A stretch of 64,000 nucleotides of DNA from Rhizobium oryziradicis (GCF_001939045.1 NZ_MKIM01000022.1:230497-294496); one strand, 5' to 3'; shown: positions 18,311-27,451, counted from the first letter of the stretch. Program-made: numbers and translations. Notes: generated from the sequence alone by a model not told the origin.

Positions 18311-19993
18311 ATGTCTAAAGAAATGTCCGAAATTCAAAACATCTCCATCCTGCAACCCACTCGCCGTCAAGCCTTGTCGATGATGGCGATGATGACAGCC
18401 GCTGGTGTGGTGACGCCGGGCCTGTTGGGCCGGGGACAGGCCTTTGCCGCACCACCGGCAAAGCCAACCGGCCAACTTGTCATCGCCTTTTCGCAGGAGC
18501 CAACCAAGTTCAATCCACACCTTCTGCATATCGAAGTGGATGAGGGCATTCACTTCAGTGTGTTTGATCCGTTGTTTTTTATCGACGAAAAGGGCGTGTT
18601 CAAACCATCGTTGGCTGTTGAAGTGCCCACGGTTGCCAATGGCGGCATTTCCGCAGATGGCCTGCATTGGAAAATCAAACTGCGCGATGGTGTGAAATGG
18701 CATGATGGCAAGCCATTTACCGCCGAGGACGTGAAATTCACACTGGAGCTTCTGGTCGATCCGAACTTCCTGAGCTGGCGGCGCACCGGCCACGAGCTGG
18801 TTCGTGACATCACCGTGGTCTCGCCCACCGAAATCACCTGGCGGATGGATAAGCCCTTTGCCCCTTATGCCTCGATTCTCGCGTCCACCTTCATTGTGCC
18901 CAAGCATATTCTGGGGCCAGAAGCGGATAAAAATAACGCCCCCTTTAACAACGCACCGGTGGGCACAGGCCCCTTTAAATGGCTGGAGCGCGTGGCGGGT
19001 GACCATATTACCCTTGCCGCCAACACGGATTATTTCGGCGATGGCCCCTATCTGGAACGGATCATCTATAAATATATTCCAGACCTCACCGTGATGTACA
19101 CGCAGTTTGCCGCAGGCGAAATTGATGTGGTTGGCCTGCAATGGATCACCGCCGATCATTATGAGGATGCCAAGAAGCTGCCCGGTAAGGTGATTGAGGT
19201 GATGGAGAGGTCGACGGTCGAGACCGTGACCTTCAATCTGGGCAAGCCGCAGTTTCAGGATCTGGCTGTCCGGCAAGCACTTTACCATGCCATCGACAAA
19301 CAGACGATCATGGATGCGCTCTATTACGGCCTGCCGAAGTCGACCGAAACCTACATGCCAACGCAATCCTTCTACTTTAACCCGGATTTGCCAAAGCATG
19401 AGTATAGTCTTGAAAAGGCAAAGAAACTGCTGGACGATGCGGGCTGGGTGCCGGGCGGCGATGGTATCCGGGTGAAAAATGGCGTGCGCCTATCCTTTGC
19501 CAATTCCACCACATCGGGCAATCATCTGCGCGAACAGATGCAGCAATTCATGCAGCAATCTTTCAAGGATATTGGCGTCGAGATGTCCATCTCCAACCTG
19601 CCACCCGCCGTGATGTGGGGTGATTTCTGGATGAAGTCACAGTTTGACTCGGCCATCGCCGGGATTGACTTCCTCACCGGGGCCGACCCGGATACATCCG
19701 ATTATTTCCGCTCAACCTCCACAGTCGCCAAGGGTGGTGCAGGTCAAAACGTCTGGCAATATGCCAACCCGGAGGTGGATAAACTTCTCAGTGAAGGTGG
19801 TACGTCCTTTGTGCCGGAAGAGCGCAAGAAGGTTTACCTGAAAATTCAGGAGATTGTCCGTCACGATCTGCCCTTCCTGCCGATGTTCCCGTTCACGGTG
19901 GTGCGTGGCCATAAAGCCGGGGTTGAGAATGTCATTGCCAATAGCAATGTGCGCATCGACAGCTGGAATGTGGGGAGCTGGTACAGGGCATAA
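18311..19993 (+). CDS. ABC transporter substrate-binding protein, family 5 (peptide/opine type)
   Basis: This is a periplasmic binding protein of the SBP_bac_5 family (oligopeptide, nickel, opine), about 560 residues. It has a twin-arginine-like signal (TRRQALSMMAMMTAAG) and an Ala-rich cleavage region. The mature domain shows the family signature HDGKPFTAEDVKFTLELL and ...VRQALYHAIDKQTIMDALYYG. The start chosen is ATG 18311, with AGGGA 8 bases upstream; ATG 18275 is an alternative in frame, and the frame runs back to 18110 inside the previous gene. A hairpin follows the stop before the permease genes. Confidence 0.9.
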   Translation: MSKEMSEIQNISILQPTRRQALSMMAMMTAAGVVTPGLLGRGQAFAAPPAKPTGQLVIAFSQEPTKFNPHLLHIEVDEGIHFSVFDPLFFIDEKGVFKPSLAVEVPTVANGGISADGLHWKIKLRDGVKWHDGKPFTAEDVKFTLELLVDPNFLSWRRTGHELVRDITVVSPTEITWRMDKPFAPYASILASTFIVPKHILGPEADKNNAPFNNAPVGTGPFKWLERVAGDHITLAANTDYFGDGPYLERIIYKYIPDLTVMYTQFAAGEIDVVGLQWITADHYEDAKKLPGKVIEVMERSTVETVTFNLGKPQFQDLAVRQALYHAIDKQTIMDALYYGLPKSTETYMPTQSFYFNPDLPKHEYSLEKAKKLLDDAGWVPGGDGIRVKNGVRLSFANSTTSGNHLREQMQQFMQQSFKDIGVEMSISNLPPAVMWGDFWMKSQFDSAIAGIDFLTGADPDTSDYFRSTSTVAKGGAGQNVWQYANPEVDKLLSEGGTSFVPEERKKVYLKIQEIVRHDLPFLPMFPFTVVRGHKAGVENVIANSNVRIDSWNVGSWYRA

Positions 19994-20010
19994 GCTGCGG
20001 CGAAAGATAG

Positions 20011-20038
20011 CCCCCTCTTGCTGGCAAGGCTGAGGGGG
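20011..20038 (+). terminator. intercistronic hairpin after family 5 binding-protein gene
   Basis: CCCCCTC (20011-20017) pairs with GAGGGGG (20032-20038), and TTG/CAA can extend the stem inside. It starts 17 bases after the stop of the binding-protein gene and before the permease gene. Like the other hairpins after binding-protein genes in this window, it probably sets a higher binding-protein level. Confidence 0.55.
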
Positions 20039-20092
20039 AAGCGCCATAGGCAAATTGCCTCTACGCAACACCTCTCAGCTGGAGAGCCTCCT

Positions 20093-21043
20093 ATGACTCA
20101 TTATCTCCTCGGAAGATTGTGGCAGAGCCTTGTTCTGCTGCTTCTGGTCTCGATTATCGGTTTTGCGGCACTCACGCTCGCACCCGGCGGGCCTTTGTCG
20201 CAATATGTGCTGACACCCGGCATGACACAGGCCACGCTGGATCGCGTGGCCGAACAAATGGGCCTTAATCGACCTCTGCCAATCCAGTATCTTGATTGGC
20301 TCTGGCATCTGGTGCGTGGTGATTGGGGCAAATCCTATCGCGATGGACAGCCCGTGCTGAACATCATTTTCAGCCATCTGGGCGCAACTTTGCTGCTGAT
20401 GGGAACGTCGACCGTGCTCTCTATTATCATCGGCACCTGGGTGGGTATCAAAGGTGCTGTCAGCCGTTATTCGTTGTTTGATTACGTGGCCACCATCGGG
20501 GCCATGATTGCGCTGTCCATCCCGACCTTCTGGTTCGGGCTGGTGGCAATCTATCTGTTCTCTCTGAAGCTGAAATGGTTGCCCTCCGGTAGCATGTACA
20601 CAGCGGGCGACGGGTCGTTTGCGGATTTCGCGATCCATCTGATTATGCCTTCGGTCGTGTTGGCGCTGGTCAATGTTGCCATCTGGAGCCGCTATATGCG
20701 CACGGCCACACTGGATGTGATCCATCAAGACTTTGTCCGCACCGCAAAAGCCAAAGGGCTCACTCCGCGCCGAGTGCTAATGAGACATGTTGTTGGCAAT
20801 GCTCTTTTGCCGATGATCACGCTGGCGGGCATGCAATTGCCGACCATTCTCGGCGGCGCGCTGGTGACTGAGACCGTGTTTACATGGCCCGGCATGGGGC
20901 GGCTGTTTCTCGATAGTCTGGGTTATAGCGACTACCCTGTGGTGATGGGGCTTTTGATGTTTTCCGCCATTTTTGTGCTGGCGGGCAATCTGATTGCCGA
21001 TCTGCTGGTTGCCTTTATCGACCCACGCATTCGCCTCGGTTAA
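20093..21043 (+). CDS. peptide/opine-type ABC permease, DppB-like
   Basis: This 316-residue permease has six hydrophobic segments. The DppB N-terminal pattern is visible (LGRLWQSLVLLLLVSIIGFAALTLAPGGP) with a periplasmic loop containing LNRPLPIQYLDWLWHLVRGDWGKSY. The EAA loop reads RTAKAKGLTPRRVLMRHVVGNALLP (about 215-240). The start ATG 20093 follows GGAG; the open frame begins at 20018. It pairs with the DppC-like permease 11 bases downstream. Confidence 0.92.
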   Translation: MTHYLLGRLWQSLVLLLLVSIIGFAALTLAPGGPLSQYVLTPGMTQATLDRVAEQMGLNRPLPIQYLDWLWHLVRGDWGKSYRDGQPVLNIIFSHLGATLLLMGTSTVLSIIIGTWVGIKGAVSRYSLFDYVATIGAMIALSIPTFWFGLVAIYLFSLKLKWLPSGSMYTAGDGSFADFAIHLIMPSVVLALVNVAIWSRYMRTATLDVIHQDFVRTAKAKGLTPRRVLMRHVVGNALLPMITLAGMQLPTILGGALVTETVFTWPGMGRLFLDSLGYSDYPVVMGLLMFSAIFVLAGNLIADLLVAFIDPRIRLG

Positions 21044-21054
21044 GGAGAACAACA

Positions 21055-21939
21055 ATGTCCCAAGCCGCCACCATTCCCGCCGCTGCCTCCCACCATTGGT
21101 GGCAAAACAGAACTTTGCGGCGCTTTGCCCGCCACAAGCTGGCCATGGTTGGACTGGTGATGATCACCGTTTTGACGCTGGCCTGTGTTGTTGGTCCATG
21201 GCTTTTGCCGTTCAATGATCTTTATATCGACCTTCGCGCCCGCTTTGCCCCACCGTTGACCGGCTATCATATCTTCGGCACTGACCCTTTGGGACGCGAT
21301 CTGGCGGCGCGCTTGTTTATGGCCGGACGAATTTCGCTGCTGATCGGCTTTTTTGCCATGGTGCTCTGCACCGTGTTTGGCACCATCATCGGTGTGGCGG
21401 CGGGCTATTATGGTGGGCGGATTGGTGCCTTTCTGATGCGTTTTGTGGATGCCTTTCTGGCCTTTCCCAGCATTTTTCTGCTGCTGGCGCTGGCAGCTTT
21501 CATCAAGCCAAGCCCGTTCATGATTACCGTGATCATTGCCGTCACCAGTTGGATGGAAGTGGCTCGTATTGTTGAGGCCGAGGTACGCTCCCTGCGGGAG
21601 CGTGATTTCATTCTGGCGGCGCGGATGCTGGGCCTTCCCAACCGCTGGATCATGTTTCGGGAGTTGCTGCCCAATGTCATGGGTCCCATCATTGTGGCCG
21701 CAACGCTGACTGTTGCCCGCGCCATTCTGCTGGAAGCCTATGTCAGCTTTCTGGGTTACGGCATTCAGCCACCGCTGCCTAGCTGGGGTAATATGCTCAA
21801 TGGCGCACAGCAATATCTGGCCTCAGCGCCTTGGCTGGCGATTGTGCCGGGCATTGCCATTACCCTTGCTGTGACCAGTTTCAACTTTATCGGCGACGGA
21901 TTGCGTGATGCGCTGGACGCGCGCGGCGATCTGCATTGA
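21055..21939 (+). CDS. peptide/opine-type ABC permease, DppC-like
   Basis: This 294-residue partner permease starts 11 bases after DppB behind AAGGAG. It has the N-terminal OppC-like region and hydrophobic segments. The motif FGTDPLGRDLAARLFMAGRISL (about 72-93) is characteristic of DppC proteins, and the EAA loop contains ERDFILAARMLGLPNRWIMFRELLPN. Its stop overlaps the upstream leader of the next flavoprotein gene. Confidence 0.93.
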   Translation: MSQAATIPAAASHHWWQNRTLRRFARHKLAMVGLVMITVLTLACVVGPWLLPFNDLYIDLRARFAPPLTGYHIFGTDPLGRDLAARLFMAGRISLLIGFFAMVLCTVFGTIIGVAAGYYGGRIGAFLMRFVDAFLAFPSIFLLLALAAFIKPSPFMITVIIAVTSWMEVARIVEAEVRSLRERDFILAARMLGLPNRWIMFRELLPNVMGPIIVAATLTVARAILLEAYVSFLGYGIQPPLPSWGNMLNGAQQYLASAPWLAIVPGIAITLAVTSFNFIGDGLRDALDARGDLH

Positions 21940-21950
21940 GGATGATAACG

Positions 21951-23273
21951 ATGAGCAAATTCTCTCCCTTTGAAGACAGCCTGTGGTTTGCAACCGCCGC
22001 CCCTGCCCCGCAGACCCTTATGCTGGAGGAGCGCGTGCAGGCCGATGTCTGCATTGTTGGTGCAGGCTATACCGGCATGACCACGGCGCTGGAATTGGCA
22101 AAGAAAGGCGTCAAAGTGGTGCTGTTAGAGGCACAACAGGCTGGTTTTGGCGGCTCCGGCCGCAATGCTGGCCACTGCACCCCAACATTTACCCATTACA
22201 GCCTGCCGCAATTGCGCAAATTGCTGGGCGAGCCTTGGGCGGAACGGCTGATTGCCCGCCAGACACAAGCCAATGCCAAAGTGTCCAGCATGATCCAGCA
22301 TTATCAAATCCAGTGCGAATGGCAGCAGAATGGCTATATTCAGGCGGCATCGCGGCCTAGCGCCATTCCACTCATTCAGGAAAAGGTTGGTCAATATAAC
22401 GCCGTTGGTGCGAAAACGCGCTTTGTGAATAAAGCCGAAGTGGAAGACATCACCGGCAGCCCCCGCTTTTTCGGTGGCTGGTTTCACACCGAAGGGGGCC
22501 ATGTTAATCCCCTGGGCTATGCCCGTGGTCTCGCCCGTGCTGTGATGCAGGAGGGCGCAGCCCTCTACACTGGATCACGCGTGGATGACATCAAACCCGA
22601 AGGCGGGCGCTGGTTGGTGAAAACCGAGAAAGGCTCTGTTGTTGCCGATAAGGTGATTTTTTCCACCGGAGCCTACACCGTGGGTGGCTGGCCGAAGCTG
22701 GATCAAAGCTTCAAGATCATGAAAGTGTTTGTGGCCGCAACCCAGCCCCTGTCCGATGATGAACGCCAATCCGTGCTGCCACAAAACACCACCATCCACG
22801 ATGGTCGGGGCGACATCTATGTTTACAAATACAATGCCGAGGGCCGCATCGTGGCCTCCATGTTTCCCATGGGTCGCCGTGGCCGCGACATGGCCTATAC
22901 GCGGCAGGTGATGAGTGATCGGCTGAAATGGCTGCACCCGCAAATCAAACAGGATATCCGTTGGGATTACTTCTGGTTCGGTGAACTGGATATGCAATAC
23001 CGGACAGTCCCTCGCCTTTACGGCCTCGCCCCCGGTGTTGTAGCACTCACGGGTCTTTCAGGACGCGGAGTGCCCACCGGCAGCATGTTGGGTGGCATTT
23101 TGTCAGAGTGGGCGCTGGACGTGCCGGAGAAAGACCTGTCACTCAAAATCGAGCCGTTGCACAAGGCACCGTTTTACATGAGTTATGGCCCGCAATTGAC
23201 CTTACGCTATTATCGGGCGGTGGATTGGCTTAAAAGTCGTATGGATGGAGCCACACTACCACCGCACCCCTGA
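21951..23273 (+). CDS. FAD-dependent oxidoreductase, PuuB/OrdL-like
   Basis: This 440-residue flavoprotein carries VCIVGAGYTGMTTALELAKKG (about 27-47) and GFGGSGRNAGHCTP, the pattern of gamma-glutamylputrescine oxidase and related DAO enzymes. The GGRNAG-type motif suggests covalent or tight FAD contact. The C-terminus has GLSGRGVPTGSMLGGILSEW. The start chosen is ATG 21951, with GAGGAT 7 bases upstream; the frame extends to TTG 21936 inside the permease gene. It is likely the main amine-oxidising step of this cluster, and its aldehyde product could go to the aldehyde dehydrogenases downstream. Confidence 0.88.
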   Translation: MSKFSPFEDSLWFATAAPAPQTLMLEERVQADVCIVGAGYTGMTTALELAKKGVKVVLLEAQQAGFGGSGRNAGHCTPTFTHYSLPQLRKLLGEPWAERLIARQTQANAKVSSMIQHYQIQCEWQQNGYIQAASRPSAIPLIQEKVGQYNAVGAKTRFVNKAEVEDITGSPRFFGGWFHTEGGHVNPLGYARGLARAVMQEGAALYTGSRVDDIKPEGGRWLVKTEKGSVVADKVIFSTGAYTVGGWPKLDQSFKIMKVFVAATQPLSDDERQSVLPQNTTIHDGRGDIYVYKYNAEGRIVASMFPMGRRGRDMAYTRQVMSDRLKWLHPQIKQDIRWDYFWFGELDMQYRTVPRLYGLAPGVVALTGLSGRGVPTGSMLGGILSEWALDVPEKDLSLKIEPLHKAPFYMSYGPQLTLRYYRAVDWLKSRMDGATLPPHP

Positions 23274-23286
23274 TCACGCCCAATAG

Positions 23287-23300
23287 GGTTCTGTTGCAAA
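23287..23300. mobile_element. possible IS6-family terminal inverted repeat remnant
   Basis: GGTTCTGTTGCAAA matches the general form of IS6-family terminal repeats (GGxxCTGTTGCAAA). It lies 14 bases after the flavoprotein stop. No transposase gene follows; the AraC gene ends 86 bases further on. At most this is the scar of a lost element. Confidence 0.3.
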
Positions 23301-23385
23301 AATTCCGATGATGCTCAAAAGGCAGCGTAACGTTAATCGGACTCGATCAAAATGTAGGATCTGGCCGCATGACCAGCTCCAGCCG

Positions 23386-24282
23386 TCACGGCCAGTCGTG
23401 ATAATCCACATTGACGCGGGTGGCGGCTGGCGCGGATGTCTGGCGCACGGCTTTACGATAACGGGCGGGTGACAGGCCGGTTTTACCTTTGAAAAAATGA
23501 CTGAAATGCGCCGGGTCTTTAAAGCCCAGCCCGTCGGAGATGTCGCGCACACTGCGGTCTGAACGTTCAAGCCGGATGCGGGCCTCCTGCGCCAAGCGCT
23601 CATGCAACAGCTCCAGCGGAGCGCGGCTGAGACTGCGGCTGCAAATCGCGTGCAGGCGATCCATGGAAATGCCAAGCTGCTGTGCATAATAGGATATAGG
23701 CCGGTGCTGGCGAAACTCGGTTTCGACCAATTGTCGAAATTGTTGCAACAGCGTGCCACCACCCACTGAGAGCACGGCGGCAGGCTCATCCGGCGTGTTG
23801 TAGCGCCACGCCCAGAGCAAAAGAAGTTGCAGATGCGCGGAAACCGCCATCTGCGACGGCTGGCTCTGGGCTTGAACCTCAGCAATCAGCGCCTGAAATT
23901 GCGTCTCCAAAGAGCGGCACGCGCCAGCATCCATTCTCTTAAACAGACTGAAATGGCCTATAAACTGGCGAATGGCAGGTGATTCAGGATAATCACCCAC
24001 GGCTTGCGCCATAACGTCCATCGCGGCACCCGCCACATAGGCGCGCGAACCCGCAGCCAGGCGCAAACGCCTGCTATCGGAGGGCGGTACAACTGCCAGA
24101 CTTGGCCCCTCCAGCACCTCCTGTTGCTCGGCACGCTCTATTGTCATGCGGCCATGGCTGAGAAAAACCAGATGGACAAACCAACGGTGGGGTGCGGCAC
24201 CGGTGCGAAAACTGCGCTCGGACAGCGCGGGTTCCCACACTTCCGCCCGCAGATGCCGCATCAAGGCGAAATCATCGGTCAT
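23386..24282 (-). CDS. AraC family transcriptional regulator
   Basis: This 298-residue protein has a C-terminal AraC double helix-turn-helix (about 200-290). The first HTH lies around ISYYAQQLGISMDRLHAICSRSL and the second contains SVRDISDGLGFKDPAHFSHFFKGKTGLSPARYR, which is highly typical. The N-terminal 170 residues form a cupin-like sensing domain. It is divergent from the aldehyde dehydrogenase gene at 24398, with a 115-base intergenic region holding a split 8-bp inverted repeat. It probably activates the two aldehyde dehydrogenase genes in response to a catabolic intermediate. Confidence 0.92.
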   Translation of the reverse strand: MTDDFALMRHLRAEVWEPALSERSFRTGAAPHRWFVHLVFLSHGRMTIERAEQQEVLEGPSLAVVPPSDSRRLRLAAGSRAYVAGAAMDVMAQAVGDYPESPAIRQFIGHFSLFKRMDAGACRSLETQFQALIAEVQAQSQPSQMAVSAHLQLLLLWAWRYNTPDEPAAVLSVGGGTLLQQFRQLVETEFRQHRPISYYAQQLGISMDRLHAICSRSLSRAPLELLHERLAQEARIRLERSDRSVRDISDGLGFKDPAHFSHFFKGKTGLSPARYRKAVRQTSAPAATRVNVDYHDWP

Positions 24283-24316
24283 CCCATCCCCCTTGGTTTT
24301 ACAAGGATACCCATTT

Positions 24317-24355
24317 TTCTATAATTACAACCCAGATATAAACATTCTTATAGAA
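24317..24355. promoter_or_regulatory. candidate regulator-binding inverted repeat between araC-type gene and ALDH
   Basis: TTCTATAA (24317-24324) and TTATAGAA (24348-24355) are perfect inverted arms with a 23-base spacer, 31 bases centre to centre. This lies in the divergent promoter region. Binding by the adjacent AraC protein is inference, since AraC proteins more often use direct repeats. Confidence 0.45.
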
Positions 24356-24397
24356 TCGCAATGCTGTAAGTTCACATTGAGCCTTTGGGAGGAGGCA

Positions 24398-25930
24398 ATG
24401 AGCATGGGGTCAGGGCGGGGTTTTCCTTCAGATGTGAACATCGCGAGTGCGCCCGCGCAGGGGCATGCCAATGCCGAGCCTTTTCGCGCCGATCTCTTGG
24501 TGAGCGGCAAAGCTGTTGGCTCTGTCTCACACGCCACATTCACGCGCATCAACCCGCTCTCTGGTGATGTTGTCACCATTGCCAGCGCGGCCACCGTTGC
24601 GGATGTGGACAACGCTGCCTTGAGTGCGGCCTCCGCCTTTCCCGACTGGTCAGCAACCGGCCCGTCAGCGCGCAAAACCCTTCTGGAAAAGGCGGCAGAG
24701 CTGCTGATCCAACAGAAAGAGGCTTTTATCCCGGTGATGATGGCCGAGACGGGCGCGACCCGGCAATGGTGCGAATTCAATGTTGAGTATGGTGCCAAAA
24801 TCCTGATCGATGCCGCCAGCATGACCCGCTACATGGCGGAAAGCCCCCTGCCCGATCCGCTGCCAGAACCCTATTCCGTTTCCATTCGCCAACCCGCTGG
24901 TGTCTGTCTGGCAATAGCACCATGGAATGCTCCCATCTTGCTGGCTGTGCGCTCTTTTGCGCTGGCGCTGGCCTGCGGCAACACGGTCATTTTGAAGACC
25001 TCCGAGCTTTGCCCCGCAACCCAGAGACTTTTGGGCGATGTGTTGCAGCAAGCGGGCCTGCCGGATGGCGTGTTGAACATCATCTCCAATGCGCCCGCGG
25101 ATGCGTCTTTGATTGTCGAAGCACTGATTGCCCATCCCGTCGTGCGCCGGGTGAATTTTACCGGATCCACCCGCGTTGGCCGCATCATTGCCCAGATGGC
25201 CGCCCGCCATCTCAAACGCTGTCTGCTGGAATTGGGCGGCAAGGCACCGTTGATCGTGTTGGACGATGCCGATCTGGAAGAGGCAACAAAGGCTGCCGCC
25301 TTTGGTGCGTTTTTCAATCAGGGTCAGGTGTGTATGTCCACAGAGCGTATCATCGTGCTTGATGCGGTGGCAGATGCCTTCGTGGGTCTGTTTGTCGAAA
25401 AAGCCAGAGCGCTGACTGCCGCCGATCCCATGGCCGTGGCCCACCCGCTTGGTACGCTGATTTCAGTCGATTCCGGCCGTCGCATTGCCGCAATGATTGA
25501 TGACGCCGTGGCCAAAGGGGCGAAAGTGGTGGTTGGTGGGCAGGTTCATGACGCGCTGATGGATGCGACCGTGATTGATCATGTCGCACCAACCATGCGG
25601 CTTTATCGCGAGGAAAGTTTTGGGCCCCTCGTTTCCATCATTCGCGTAGGCGACGATGAAGAGGCGATCACCATTGCCAATGACTGCGAATATGGCCTGT
25701 CTGGTGCCGTGTTCAGCCGCAACGTGGCAAAGGCCATGGCGTTGGCGCGGCGGGTTGAAACTGGCATTTTGCACATCAATTCCGCAACCGTCGAAGATCA
25801 TCCGCATATGCCCTTTGGCGGGGTCAAGGCATCAGGCTATGGCCGCTTTGGAGGAGAAGCGGCGCTGGATGAATTCACGGAATTGCGCTGGGTAACCGTC
25901 TCATCTGGTGAAAAACACTACCCGATTTAA
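24398..25930 (+). CDS. NAD(P)-dependent aldehyde dehydrogenase (first of two)
   Basis: This 510-residue enzyme has the aldehyde dehydrogenase layout: APWNAPILL (about 170), the cofactor motif FTGSTRVG (about 255), the catalytic glutamate in LLELGGKAPLIVL and the cysteine in NQGQVCMSTERI (about 310). The C-terminal HMPFGGVKASGYGRFGG is typical of the vanillin/salicylaldehyde dehydrogenase subgroup. Start ATG 24398 follows GGGAGGAGG. It has an N-terminal extension of about 25 residues relative to its neighbour. The next gene is a close paralogue, so the pair likely arose by tandem duplication. Confidence 0.92.
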   Translation: MSMGSGRGFPSDVNIASAPAQGHANAEPFRADLLVSGKAVGSVSHATFTRINPLSGDVVTIASAATVADVDNAALSAASAFPDWSATGPSARKTLLEKAAELLIQQKEAFIPVMMAETGATRQWCEFNVEYGAKILIDAASMTRYMAESPLPDPLPEPYSVSIRQPAGVCLAIAPWNAPILLAVRSFALALACGNTVILKTSELCPATQRLLGDVLQQAGLPDGVLNIISNAPADASLIVEALIAHPVVRRVNFTGSTRVGRIIAQMAARHLKRCLLELGGKAPLIVLDDADLEEATKAAAFGAFFNQGQVCMSTERIIVLDAVADAFVGLFVEKARALTAADPMAVAHPLGTLISVDSGRRIAAMIDDAVAKGAKVVVGGQVHDALMDATVIDHVAPTMRLYREESFGPLVSIIRVGDDEEAITIANDCEYGLSGAVFSRNVAKAMALARRVETGILHINSATVEDHPHMPFGGVKASGYGRFGGEAALDEFTELRWVTVSSGEKHYPI

Positions 25931-25960
25931 ACACAAAACATAACATGCAGGAGGAAAACC

Positions 25961-27409
25961 ATGTTTGAAATCAAACAAATAATCAACGGCAAAAAGGTCG
26001 ACGCCATTTCGGGCAAGACATTTGACCGCATTGATCCCTTTACGGGCAAAGTGGCCAGCCGCGCCCCGGCTTCAAGCATCGAGGATGTGAAGGCAGCGGT
26101 TGCCGCAGCGCAAGCCGCTTTCCCGGCCTGGTCTAAAACCGGACCCAATGCGCGCCGCGCACTGCTGTTGAAGGCTGCCGACATTATGGAATCCAAGGCT
26201 GGCGAATTTGCCAAGCTGATGATCGAGGAAACAGGCGGCACAGCGCCTTGGGCAGGCTTTAACGCCATGCTGGGTGCGGGCATCTTGCGCGAAGTGGCCA
26301 GCATGACCACCCAGATTCAGGGCGAGGTCATTCCCTCTGAAAAGCCCGGCACGCTGGCGATGGCAACCCGGCAGGCTGCCGGTGTGTGCCTTGGCATTGC
26401 ACCATGGAATGCGCCGATTATTCTGGGCACCCGTGCGGTTGCCATGGCCATTGCCTGCGGCAACACCGCCATTTTGAAAGCCTCCGAGGCCTGCCCTGCC
26501 ATTCATGTGTTGATCGGCGACGTGCTGGTGGAAGCCGGTCTTCCCGACGGCGTTATCAATGTCATCACCAATGCGCCGGAAGATGCAGCCCAAGTGGTGG
26601 AAGCGCTGGTGTCGGCACCGGAAGTGCGCCGGGTCAACTTCACCGGCTCCACCAAGGTTGGCCGGATCATTGGCGAGCTTTGCGGCCGTCATCTCAAGCC
26701 AGCGCTGTTGGAACTTGGCGGCAAGGCTCCGCTGATTGTGTTGGAAGATGCCGATATTGACGGTGCGGTCAATGCTGCCGTGTTTGGATGCTACGCCAAC
26801 AACGGCCAGATCTGCATGTCCACCGAGCGCCTGATTGTGGTGGATTCGGTTGCCGATGAATTTGTGCAAAAGCTCGCCGCCCGCGTCGCCTCGCTGCCCG
26901 CCGGTGATCCGCGCGGCCATGTGGTGCTGGGCTCGCTGGTGAACCCAGAAGCAGCCGTGAAAATGCAGGCCTTTATTGATGATGCAACGTCAAAGGGTGC
27001 AACCCTTGTAGCAGGGGGCCAGATCACCGGCAGCGTTGTTGCCGCGACCTTGCTGGATCATGTCAAGGAAGGCATGCGCAGCTTTGATGAAGAAAGCTTC
27101 GGCCCCGTCAAGCCGGTTATTCGCGTCAAAGACGAGGAAGAGGCCATTCGCATCGCCAATGATACCGAATACGGCCTGTCAGCCGCCGTGTTCAGCCGCG
27201 ATATTCAGCGCGCTCTGGCTGTGGCCGCCCGCATCGAATCCGGCATTTGCCACATCAACGGCCCAACCGTTGGCGATGAAGGCCAAATGCCGTTTGGCGG
27301 CGTGAAGGGTTCTGGCTACGGCCGCTTTGGTGGCAAGGCTGGCATTGCCGAGTTTACCGATCTGCGCTGGATTACCATTGAAGATCCAAACCAGCATTAT
27401 CCGTTCTGA
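25961..27409 (+). CDS. NAD(P)-dependent aldehyde dehydrogenase (second of two)
   Basis: This 482-residue paralogue of the preceding gene has the same motif order: APWNAPIILG, FTGSTKVGRIIGEL, LLELGGKAPLIVLEDADID, NNGQICMSTERL with the catalytic cysteine, and QMPFGGVKGSGYGRFGGKAG. It begins 30 bases after the first gene behind GGAGGAAAA. Both lack membrane segments and should be cytosolic. They would oxidise aldehydes made by the flavin amine oxidases upstream to acids. Two copies suggest different chain lengths or aromatic versus aliphatic substrates. A strong hairpin follows the gene. Confidence 0.92.
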   Translation: MFEIKQIINGKKVDAISGKTFDRIDPFTGKVASRAPASSIEDVKAAVAAAQAAFPAWSKTGPNARRALLLKAADIMESKAGEFAKLMIEETGGTAPWAGFNAMLGAGILREVASMTTQIQGEVIPSEKPGTLAMATRQAAGVCLGIAPWNAPIILGTRAVAMAIACGNTAILKASEACPAIHVLIGDVLVEAGLPDGVINVITNAPEDAAQVVEALVSAPEVRRVNFTGSTKVGRIIGELCGRHLKPALLELGGKAPLIVLEDADIDGAVNAAVFGCYANNGQICMSTERLIVVDSVADEFVQKLAARVASLPAGDPRGHVVLGSLVNPEAAVKMQAFIDDATSKGATLVAGGQITGSVVAATLLDHVKEGMRSFDEESFGPVKPVIRVKDEEEAIRIANDTEYGLSAAVFSRDIQRALAVAARIESGICHINGPTVGDEGQMPFGGVKGSGYGRFGGKAGIAEFTDLRWITIEDPNQHYPF

Positions 27410-27420
27410 TAAATGAGTAA

Positions 27421-27451
27421 ATCCGGGAGAGGCTTTTCGCCTCTCCCGGAT
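27421..27451. terminator. bidirectional-looking terminator hairpin between ALDH and cydX
   Basis: ATCCGGGAGAGGC (27421-27433) and GCCTCTCCCGGAT (27439-27451) form a perfect 13-bp stem with a TTTTC loop. It is between convergent genes, 11 bases after the aldehyde dehydrogenase stop and 27 bases after the cydX stop on the other strand. A long U-tract is missing, but the position makes termination the likely role. Confidence 0.7.

Noticed and set aside
23274..23885. Minus-strand frame ending near the IS6-like repeat as a transposase
   Set aside because: It is mostly antisense-frame shadow of the AraC gene, and I see no DDE motif or transposase similarity.
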